From NCBI RefSeq assembly GCF_004331685.1, contig NZ_SJSM01000004.1, positions 248,001 to 312,000 on the forward strand: a stretch of DNA of 64,000 nt, given 5' to 3'. The notes beneath the pieces were generated by a model. That model worked only from the letters and a program-made list of their open reading frames with translations, made no database searches and was not told where the DNA came from. The DNA is from Pedobacter hiemivivus (GTDB lineage: Bacteria > Bacteroidota > Bacteroidia > Sphingobacteriales > Sphingobacteriaceae). A program made the translations under genes and the position numbers. Positions 57,105-64,000 of the stretch are shown here, in pieces (within the stretch, counting starts at the first letter, position 1; each line of letters begins with the position of its first letter).

Positions 57105-59933
57105 CTATTTAATAAGCTGTTGGCCTTCAGGCATCAGGACCACACGAATGTAATTCTTACCATCTAGATAAGTATTGATTGCTGTTTTAAGCTGTGCTGA
57201 ATTTAAATCCTCAAGATTTTTATTGTAATTCAGTATTTCTTTAGGGTCAAGCTGTTCCTGGTATTGATTGCTCAAGTAGTTAAGCCAGAAACCATTGGTT
57301 TCCAATGAATTTTTAAGTCCCACTTTCTTCTCAGCTATGAACTTTGCCAGATCTTCAGGCAACGCCCCTTCGGCCTTAATTTTTGCAATCTCTTCCCAAA
57401 CTGCAGCAATCAGCATTTCTACATTTGCAGGGGAACAGCCAAAAGAAATTCCAAAAGCATAGCGTGTTCTTGGCGAATGGCTTACATTTAAAGATATACT
57501 TGGAGAGTACACGCCTCCCTCTTTTTCTCTCAGTCTTTCCAGCATTCTCAATTCCAAAACCTGCTTGATGGCTTGAAGTTGCAGGTTATGCGCATCACTA
57601 TACTCGTAATTCCCACTAATGATTAACTGTACAGTGGCTTTATCTTCAGCCCCACTGTAAACCGTCTTTTTAATGATACCTGATGGAATCTGTATACCCA
57701 AATCCTTTGCACTTTCTTTACGGCCCGTGGCAGGAAGAGAACCAAGGTATTGTTCCAGCAATGGCCTGATCTTTACAGGATCAAAGTTACCTACAATTAC
57801 AAAAGTAAAGTCAGAAGCATCCTTAAAGCGCTCTTTATATATTTCAAAAGCCCTGTCCAGATTAACCTTTTCCAGATCTGCTAATTCAGCAGACTTCCTA
57901 CGTAAATGGTAATTGCTCAGCACTGCATTCAAAGTATCGCTAAACAGTTTTTCAGGAGTGTTTACAGGATTTGCCAATGTAGCTCTTGCTCTGCTGATTG
58001 TTGCATTAAAGGCCGCAGTATCTTTACGTGGCTCAGTAAAATACAAGTAGGTAAGCTGAAGTGCGGTTTCTAGATCTTTTAAATTGCTGTATCCGGATAT
58101 TCCCTCAATACGCTCCCCAATAAACGGATTAACTGCAGCCTGCTTACCATTCAGTTTTTGCCTGAGTGTTTCTGCATTAAAATCACCTATGCCACCTTCA
58201 ACAATCAATGAAGCTGCGTTAGTTGCGGTCTGGAAGTCATTATCGGAATATATTGAGGTACCACCCGGACTAAAAGCCGTAAAACTGATCTCATCATTCT
58301 TAAAGGTCGTTGGCTTTAAAATTACCCGTACCCCATTGTTAAACTTTAGCTCAGTAAGATTCAACTCATTAATTTTTGTAGAAGAAACCACTTTGCCCTT
58401 AACCGGCGGAACAGCGATCATTGGCATTTTAGCAAGTGCTAATGCAGCTTTTTCTTGGGTTGCATTAGCAACAGGAGTAACTGCTGTTCTATACTTTGCA
58501 AACCATTCATTTACCTGATGCTCATCTGGCAATCCCGCCTTTGCAGTTTCAGGGGCAATAATGATCACATCCCTGTTTACCTCACTGATGTATCGTTTTG
58601 CCATCTGGTTGATGTGGCCCAGACTAATGGTCGGCAGATAAGCTTCAGTAAGTTCAGCTTCTTTAGCTATACCTGGAATTGCATTACCACTAAGGAAATG
58701 ACGTACATATTCCTGGGCATATTGTGCAGATTGCTTTTTATCTCCTTCACTTGCCATAGCCTGCATGCTATTCAGGTATTGCATTTTAGCAAGGTCCAGC
58801 TCAGCAGCAGTAAAGCCCTGGTCCTTGATTTTACTAATCTCTGTCCAGAATCCTGCAAATCCTTTTTCCAGTTCGCCTGGTCTAGCAGATAAATTTGCGG
58901 TAAATGCATCAACATTCGCCATGAATGGCGCCAATCCTGCACTCACACCAATATATCGGCTTGCATTTTTTTGAGAAACTGATTGAAAGCGTGCCGCCAA
59001 AACCTGGTTAAAAAGATTCATTTTGATATAATCCATATAATCTGCATGAGTAAGCAGCTTTTTATGCGGATGCTTGATCATGATCTGCATCATGGTTCCC
59101 TGAGCTTCTTTATCTGTGATTACAAGGAATTGATTTTTACCATTCAGCTCTATCGCATATTCCGGTCTTGGTTTAGGCACTGCAGGGGATTTCAAATCTG
59201 AAAACAATTTATGTATGCGCTGTACCATATCTTTAACATCCACATCGCCAATTACAATAATTGCCTGTAGGTCGGGCCTGTACCAGTCTTTATAGAAAGA
59301 ACGAATGGTTTCAGGCTTAAAATTTCTAAGTACGGCCTCCGTTCCTATCGGCTCACGGTCTGCATACCTTGAATGGTTAACCATATAAGGAAAAGTTTGC
59401 TGCTGAATTCTTTGTTGTGCCCCGTTTCTTAATCGTTTTTCTTCCAGCACAACTCCACGCTCCTTATCAATTTCCTTTGGGTCAAGCGTTGCTTCAGCAG
59501 CCCAGTCCCGGATTACCTGCAAACCGCTGTTTAACATTTCCGGCTTATCAATAGGAATAGGCAGCTGGTAAACAGTTTCATCAAAAGAAGTATAAGCGTT
59601 AAGATCAGCGCCAAAGCGAACTCCGGCCTTTTCCAGGAAATCTACCAGGGTTGCTCCCGGAAAATGTGTGCTGCCGTTAAAGCTCATGTGCTCCATAAAA
59701 TGAGCCAGACCGCGCTGCTCCTCCGTTTCCAGTATAGACCCTACTTTGTTGACCAGGTATAACGTTACCCGTTTTTTCTGAGTGGTATTTTTCTGCACAT
59801 AATAGGTAAAACCATTCGGTAGCTTGCCCCTTGTGACTTCCGGATTAAGCGGCAATTCCTGAGCAAGTAGTTGACTAAAAGTAAGCAGGAATAGACCTAT
59901 TGTAACAGATATTTTTTTTATATAAGATTTCAT
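57105..59933 (-). CDS. Exported M16-family (insulinase/pitrilysin-type) zinc metalloprotease, 942 aa
   Basis: A signal peptide (to about LLAQE, residue 26) precedes two M16 halves. The active site is LAHFMEHMSFNG with the HXXEH motif (His78, Glu81, His82); the third zinc ligand lies in the ERGVVLEEKRLRNG segment, about 75 residues on. The second half (about 510-930) is the inactive M16_C-type part. The length matches the periplasmic M16 proteins of Bacteroidota. It degrades peptides in the periplasm. It is the last gene in an operon with SusC, SusD and DUF1735, which suggests peptide or protein substrates for that uptake system. Confidence 0.94.
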   Translation of the reverse strand: MKSYIKKISVTIGLFLLTFSQLLAQELPLNPEVTRGKLPNGFTYYVQKNTTQKKRVTLYLVNKVGSILETEEQRGLAHFMEHMSFNGSTHFPGATLVDFLEKAGVRFGADLNAYTSFDETVYQLPIPIDKPEMLNSGLQVIRDWAAEATLDPKEIDKERGVVLEEKRLRNGAQQRIQQQTFPYMVNHSRYADREPIGTEAVLRNFKPETIRSFYKDWYRPDLQAIIVIGDVDVKDMVQRIHKLFSDLKSPAVPKPRPEYAIELNGKNQFLVITDKEAQGTMMQIMIKHPHKKLLTHADYMDYIKMNLFNQVLAARFQSVSQKNASRYIGVSAGLAPFMANVDAFTANLSARPGELEKGFAGFWTEISKIKDQGFTAAELDLAKMQYLNSMQAMASEGDKKQSAQYAQEYVRHFLSGNAIPGIAKEAELTEAYLPTISLGHINQMAKRYISEVNRDVIIIAPETAKAGLPDEHQVNEWFAKYRTAVTPVANATQEKAALALAKMPMIAVPPVKGKVVSSTKINELNLTELKFNNGVRVILKPTTFKNDEISFTAFSPGGTSIYSDNDFQTATNAASLIVEGGIGDFNAETLRQKLNGKQAAVNPFIGERIEGISGYSNLKDLETALQLTYLYFTEPRKDTAAFNATISRARATLANPVNTPEKLFSDTLNAVLSNYHLRRKSAELADLEKVNLDRAFEIYKERFKDASDFTFVIVGNFDPVKIRPLLEQYLGSLPATGRKESAKDLGIQIPSGIIKKTVYSGAEDKATVQLIISGNYEYSDAHNLQLQAIKQVLELRMLERLREKEGGVYSPSISLNVSHSPRTRYAFGISFGCSPANVEMLIAAVWEEIAKIKAEGALPEDLAKFIAEKKVGLKNSLETNGFWLNYLSNQYQEQLDPKEILNYNKNLEDLNSAQLKTAINTYLDGKNYIRVVLMPEGQQLIK

Positions 59934-59966
59934 TTATTACTTATTAAGTATTTTATTATCAATAAT

Positions 59967-60560
59967 TTAATAACTATGACGCGCTCCAAGAGAAAGTCCT
60001 GGACCGATGGGAATTCCAGGACCAATGGGAGGTATTACTACAGCATTATTTCCTTTAAGTGTATAAACAATACTTTTAAAGTTTTCTGCAATATTAATTC
60101 CGTCAGCATCCATTAGGGAGAAGGCAATAATGTATTTATTTGGCCCGCTGATCTTAGCCGGGATCACCGTTATAGGAAGTACAGCTTCTTGTGTACCGGC
60201 CTCAATCACCACCTGTGTACCGCTCATCTCATAACTATCTGCGGGTAAAGGCAGATAATTAGTACCGTTGGCAAGGTTATATTGGGCAATTAAAGCATCG
60301 TCGCGTGTAAAAGTTACTTTAAGATCTCTTGGTGCGGGCTTTTGAAAAGAATATTTGGCCGTTAAATTCAACCTTGTTACCCCAAATGCACTATCTACAG
60401 CCGGAGCAGCAAAAATTGCTTTTGAAGGAAAGTTAGCTTTAGGATTAATGACTAAAGGTTCTATGCCTCGGTAATCTAAAATACCATCATCAGTTTTAAG
60501 ACAGCTGGTGAACAGACAAGCTGTAAGCAGCATCAATATATAAGTTTTCATTACTTTCAT
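59967..60560 (-). CDS. DUF1735-domain lipoprotein, 197 aa
   Basis: A lipoprotein signal peptide (MKVMKTYILMLLTACLFTSC, Cys20) is followed by an immunoglobulin-like DUF1735 domain: RLNLTAKYSFQKPAPRDLKV, DDALIAQYNLANGTNYLPLP, SYEMSGTQVVIEAGTQEAVL. The C-terminus is short and Pro/Gly-rich (IPPIGPGIPIGPG). DUF1735 lipoproteins bind surface substrates together with SusC/SusD pairs. The order here is SusC, SusD, DUF1735, M16 with gaps of 20, 16 and 33 bp, one operon. Confidence 0.88.
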   Translation of the reverse strand: MKVMKTYILMLLTACLFTSCLKTDDGILDYRGIEPLVINPKANFPSKAIFAAPAVDSAFGVTRLNLTAKYSFQKPAPRDLKVTFTRDDALIAQYNLANGTNYLPLPADSYEMSGTQVVIEAGTQEAVLPITVIPAKISGPNKYIIAFSLMDADGINIAENFKSIVYTLKGNNAVVIPPIGPGIPIGPGLSLGARHSY

Positions 60561-60576
60561 TTTTAAGGATTAAGAA

Positions 60577-62190
60577 TTAAGGCATCCACCAGATTTTACC
60601 GGTAAACATGTTTATTTCACCCAGTGCTTTCACATTTGCTTCATTGGTGATGATCTCATCGTTGGTATATACAAACCGGATCGGTACTGTATTTCCAATT
60701 CTTGTTGGATCGACAGAAACCGGAACATCTGGAAAACGTCCGTTTCTTCTATAATCAACCCAGGTCTCTATCGGATCAATTCCGTTCAATGCCATATATT
60801 TCTGAAACATGATCACTTTGTATTTATCCGGAGCGGCAGCCCAGTTTACCCGCTGATTACTAGCTTGTGCAGTATACCATTGATCAAAAATGGCATCTGA
60901 AAGTGCAGGATTGTTGCTATTTCCGCCCACATTGAGCCACCTGAAAGATTCCCTTAATGCTATTTTGTAAGCCTGTTCTGGATCTCCCGATAACCAACCA
61001 CGGAAAACTGCTTCAGCCTGTAAAAAAGCATTCTCTACACTGGTAATTACCCAGGCATCCATATTGTTACCTTTAATAATTCCTGCAGAGGTAGCAGATA
61101 CTACATCTGTATTACGAGAACCTCCAACTGCCGAGAGGTATTGTCTGTTTTGGTAAGGATATTGAAAAGAGTTAATTGGCAATCCAAACCTACTGCCTCT
61201 AAATGTGTCAGGACCTGGCTGAGGAAATGGATCTGGAGCACCTATAGGTAAAATTTTATCAACTGAAGAATAGATAAATCCTATACGTGGATCATTATCT
61301 TCCTTTAATAAATTAAGCCCATATTCATTCGCATGTGCAAGATCAACACTATTTATCCCTGAAAAAAGATCGCCTCTGGCTCCCCCCCGATTATTACTGC
61401 TCGAATATAATCCATAGTAAAGAGAAACTTTAATGGTTAAACTCCAGCCGGGGTTCACTGCACCGTCAACTCCCATGGGTAAAAAACCGGAGCCCTGATC
61501 CTTTATCGTCTGAATTTCCCTGGCAATATAAGCAGCTCTTTCCAAACGGTTGGCCTGATGGATCAGCAAGCGAAGCTTTAGCGTATTGATAAATTGAAGC
61601 CACTTTACTTTATCCCCATGAAACATAATATCCGCTTCTGTTATCTTTTCATTCTTTGAAACTTCCGCATTCTTAATCAGTCCGCTGGCTTCAGTCAGTT
61701 GCTTCATCAGGTCTTCGTAAATAGACTTACCATCATCATACTTTGGCCTTAAAATAGATTGCTTAAAAGCTTCAGAATACGGCACATCATTCAATTTATC
61801 TACACACCTGCTCCATGCTATGGCGCGCAGAACTTTCGCAATACCCAAATAGAAATCCTGCCCTAAAGCAGTAGCTTTATCTTCCAGGAAAGGAAGCGTC
61901 TGACTCGGAACGCTTCCACTGGGGATATTGGTATAATTAGTAAGATTCAATGCCGGTGGCAAAGCAGGCCCTGCCCAATAACCCAACCACATCGAAAGCA
62001 CTTCAAAATCGGATGGAATAGCAGCCGCCGCTTCCAGCAAAGGTGGTAAAATCAGGTTCGGAGTAGCATTGGTATTAGTTAACTCACGGGGATTATAATT
62101 TACATCCAGCCAACCTTTTTTACAACCACTATGAAGTAATGAACTCATCAGAATGGTTGAAGTAATAATAATTTTATAAGTTCGTTTCAT
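60577..62190 (-). CDS. SusD/RagB-family outer-membrane lipoprotein (SusD-like_2 type), 537 aa
   Basis: A lipoprotein signal peptide has lipobox SLLHSGC (Cys23). The mature start GWLDVNYNPRELTNTNATPN is typical of the SusD-like_2 group, and helical TPR-type repeats follow with KWLQFINTLKLRLLIHQANR and a late AWVITSVENAFLQAEAVFRG. SusD-like proteins are the lids of SusC channels and catch the substrate. The SusD-like_2 group often belongs to peptide or non-starch systems. The gene follows the SusC gene by 20 bp, and a periplasmic M16 protease is in the same operon, in favour of peptide uptake. Confidence 0.93.
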   Translation of the reverse strand: MKRTYKIIITSTILMSSLLHSGCKKGWLDVNYNPRELTNTNATPNLILPPLLEAAAAIPSDFEVLSMWLGYWAGPALPPALNLTNYTNIPSGSVPSQTLPFLEDKATALGQDFYLGIAKVLRAIAWSRCVDKLNDVPYSEAFKQSILRPKYDDGKSIYEDLMKQLTEASGLIKNAEVSKNEKITEADIMFHGDKVKWLQFINTLKLRLLIHQANRLERAAYIAREIQTIKDQGSGFLPMGVDGAVNPGWSLTIKVSLYYGLYSSSNNRGGARGDLFSGINSVDLAHANEYGLNLLKEDNDPRIGFIYSSVDKILPIGAPDPFPQPGPDTFRGSRFGLPINSFQYPYQNRQYLSAVGGSRNTDVVSATSAGIIKGNNMDAWVITSVENAFLQAEAVFRGWLSGDPEQAYKIALRESFRWLNVGGNSNNPALSDAIFDQWYTAQASNQRVNWAAAPDKYKVIMFQKYMALNGIDPIETWVDYRRNGRFPDVPVSVDPTRIGNTVPIRFVYTNDEIITNEANVKALGEINMFTGKIWWMP

Positions 62191-62210
62191 GTTCTTTGAA
62201 TTTTAAATGA

Positions 62211-64000
62211 TTAAAATGATAAACCAAACGTAAATCCATAAATAATTGTCCCAGGGGTAACATTGGTATCTGCAGCACTTCCGCTAACATTGTTAGACTG
62301 GCTTTGTTGCCTTTGACCAATTGCCTGGTTCTGATTAGTCTTGAGTCCCGGACCATTACTCGATACAGGGTCTCCATAAATATTCGAATGCGGATAAAAG
62401 GAGAAAAGATCACGGGCATAAATACTACCAGCCATTCTCTTTATCAATTTTGATTTTATCGGCATTTCATATTGCAAGGCAATTTCCCTGATTTTCCAAT
62501 AATTGGCACTGGAAATAGAATGAATAGTGGCATCAGCGAACTTGGAAAAAAGCTCTTTGCCTGCGTTGGAAACAGCAACATTTGTATTTTTTACAAAATG
62601 ACCTGGACTGTCTTCTATTACAGAATTGGGAAACACGAATACCTCCCTGTTGTTTAGCAGCGTAAGTGCGCTGGTACCTTGTATTATGGTAGAAGAACCA
62701 AAGCCATGATCATTTCCCGCAGAGTAATCTGCCTGTGTACTGAATGTAAATCTCTTATAAGTAAAATTAAGTGTAACACCACCTTGATATACTGGCAATG
62801 TTTTGCCCATTATTTTTGGATTTTGATAATCAACAGTAGGCATACCCGTATTTTTATCTACAATTACCCTTCCATCCGGGTCTCTTTTAAAGTCCGTAAC
62901 CGGAAACTCAAATGCAGAATGCCCTACCCTTGCATAAAACGCATTTCCACTAGGATCCCTTGCAATGAAAGTTCCATTATAGATATCGGAAACTTCCAAC
63001 ACCTTATTATTATTTATAGAAAATCTTCCGGATAAAGAAATATTAATGTCCTCACCAAATTCAACCAATGGATTAAGCCCCAGATCAAACTCCCAGCCTG
63101 TATTTCTAAACCTACCTGCGTTGTCCAGATCAGGGTACCCACTCCAGCTTGGAACGCCAACCTGCATAATCACCCCATTGTTGACCTGGCTATAATAAGC
63201 TCCGTCAAAACGAATTCGGTTTTCAAGAAACCCCATTTCCAAACCATACTCCTGTGAAAATACCTTTTCAGGTTTAATATTTGGATTTGGATTGGTCAAA
63301 ATACCGTAACCAAGAAGAGATTTACCCGTACTTGGATTGGTAAATGGATAAGGGAAGGTCAGATTTAAAATCCTTTCACTTTGATTGGGTTCAATGTTCA
63401 TGTTGGCTGTATGTGTTGCCGACAACCTTAACCTAAAATTACTCAACCAGGCTTGTTCTTTTAACAACGGAACTATTTCCTTCAACACCAGGGAAGCATT
63501 TGCACCAAAATAAAAGTCTTTCCCCCGCGCTATCTTTGCTCTTTTAGAATCCCATTCATTACGACCGGTCAGTTCAAGGAATATCTTATCCTTATAACCC
63601 AGGGAAACATTCCCTAATAAGGAAATACTCCTGGTTTGTCTGGTTACCTCGTCCGCGCCAATACCAAAATCAGAACGGGAAAAGATGTTGTTATAAACAG
63701 GTATAACTAAGGTAGCGTTGGTTTTTAATTGCTTTTCAAAATTATCCCGGATAGTATTCCCCAAGTTTGCACGGATCAAAAAATCACCTGTTTTATGTAT
63801 AGCAGTCAATAAAAGATCATTATTGAAACCTAAAGTTGTACCCAGGTAATCTTCGGTTTTTGGTTCAGCATCATGTGCCTTAAAAGGATCTACTCTTGCA
63901 AAATCAGAAAATACTACAGGAGCAGCATTCTTCTTCTGGTTTCGCCCCCAATAATTGAGTGACACCTGGTCCTTAACACTAAGCCAGGGCAACACCTTTA
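62211..64000 (-). CDS. SusC/RagA-family TonB-linked outer-membrane receptor (5' part outside the window)
   Basis: The last 594 or so residues are present: barrel strands with NEWDSKRAKIARGKDFYFGA, LLKEQAWLSNFRLRLSATHT, ANMNIEPNQSERILNLTFPY, NPNIKPEKVFSQEYGLEMGF and IREIALQYEMPIK, ending in an aromatic residue (YGFTFGLSF). These are SusC-type C-terminal signatures. The signal peptide, CarboxypepD_reg domain and plug lie beyond base 64000. It is the first visible gene of the SusC-SusD-DUF1735-M16 operon. Substrate not readable; the M16 protease suggests peptides. Confidence 0.93.
   Translation of the reverse strand, partial: KVLPWLSVKDQVSLNYWGRNQKKNAAPVVFSDFARVDPFKAHDAEPKTEDYLGTTLGFNNDLLLTAIHKTGDFLIRANLGNTIRDNFEKQLKTNATLVIPVYNNIFSRSDFGIGADEVTRQTRSISLLGNVSLGYKDKIFLELTGRNEWDSKRAKIARGKDFYFGANASLVLKEIVPLLKEQAWLSNFRLRLSATHTANMNIEPNQSERILNLTFPYPFTNPSTGKSLLGYGILTNPNPNIKPEKVFSQEYGLEMGFLENRIRFDGAYYSQVNNGVIMQVGVPSWSGYPDLDNAGRFRNTGWEFDLGLNPLVEFGEDINISLSGRFSINNNKVLEVSDIYNGTFIARDPSGNAFYARVGHSAFEFPVTDFKRDPDGRVIVDKNTGMPTVDYQNPKIMGKTLPVYQGGVTLNFTYKRFTFSTQADYSAGNDHGFGSSTIIQGTSALTLLNNREVFVFPNSVIEDSPGHFVKNTNVAVSNAGKELFSKFADATIHSISSANYWKIREIALQYEMPIKSKLIKRMAGSIYARDLFSFYPHSNIYGDPVSSNGPGLKTNQNQAIGQRQQSQSNNVSGSAADTNVTPGTIIYGFTFGLSF

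Noticed and set aside
62174..62419. 81-codon frame overlapping the SusC and SusD genes
   Set aside because: It lies in another frame of the clearly real SusC 3' end and has no recognisable features.
1..64000. tRNA genes, rRNA genes, integrase or att repeats flanking the defence island
   Set aside because: I looked for T-arm/acceptor patterns and direct repeats at both edges (about 27.9 kb and 38-40.6 kb) by eye and found none I could support.

Overview
The window looks like a chromosomal segment of a Bacteroidota bacterium, most likely a Sphingobacteriaceae member close to Pedobacter. Evidence: a SusC/SusD pair, several CarboxypepD_reg-type TonB-dependent receptors, lipoproteins of the families DUF4249, DUF4397, DUF4374 and DUF1735, a DUF4369/TlpA thioredoxin, weak Shine-Dalgarno signals, and several copies of the Bacteroidota -7 promoter element TAnnTTTG. 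No rRNA, tRNA, integrase, transposase or CRISPR array was recognised. The one structural RNA I am sure of is RNase P RNA (rnpB, about 14358-14730).

Left part (1-27.9 kb), mostly core and uptake functions. After the tail of a cytochrome c and a secreted protein comes a minus-strand operon (7078 to 955) of DUF4397 lipoprotein, STN-TonB receptor, DUF4249 lipoprotein, LytS-type kinase and LytTR regulator. Next is a minus-strand iron/siderophore-type operon (TonB receptor, DUF4374 lipoprotein, PepSY membrane protein; 12270 to 7248) divergent from an AraC regulator. An intergenic array of 11-bp repeats follows (12977-13027), then ppnP, a Uma2 protein, rnpB, an NtrC-like regulator, a ClC transporter, a RluA pseudouridine synthase, an OmpR-type regulator, a TlpA lipoprotein and gatB, a BtuB-like receptor, a GH29 fucosidase, and a gene that seems to be two proteins fused in frame.

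Middle part (about 27.9-40.6 kb): a defence-type island that looks more A+T-rich by eye. A strongly palindromic region (27945-28129) precedes a plus-strand HNH nuclease + HIT pair and an SRA-like/HNH nuclease. Converging on them is a minus-strand operon: a MIG-like T:G mismatch glycosylase, a C5-cytosine methyltransferase, a large protein with two GHKL ATPase domains, and a receiver protein whose C-terminal part carries an RX4H (HEPN-like) motif. I consider this operon the best candidate for an undescribed system: a modification system coupled to a phosphorelay with a possible RNase output. Divergent from it is a SIR2-TPR protein (predicted NAD+-consuming abortive-infection effector). An RtcB2-PrfH RNA/ribosome repair pair follows, with a possible 14-codon leader peptide.

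Right part (40.6-64 kb): small accessory genes (DUF6934 with a 52-codon partner, MmcQ/YjbR, a CoiA-like nuclease, DUF1801); an oxidative-stress and detoxification set (Ohr/OsmC, epoxide hydrolase, cupin); a GAF protein; tandem DUF1223 proteins; two Crp/Fnr regulators placed before an AhpD-like protein and a pirin; a broken YbfB-type MFS gene divergent from a LysR regulator; an AraC regulator and an SDR; and a four-gene SusC-SusD-DUF1735-M16 protease operon running off the right edge.
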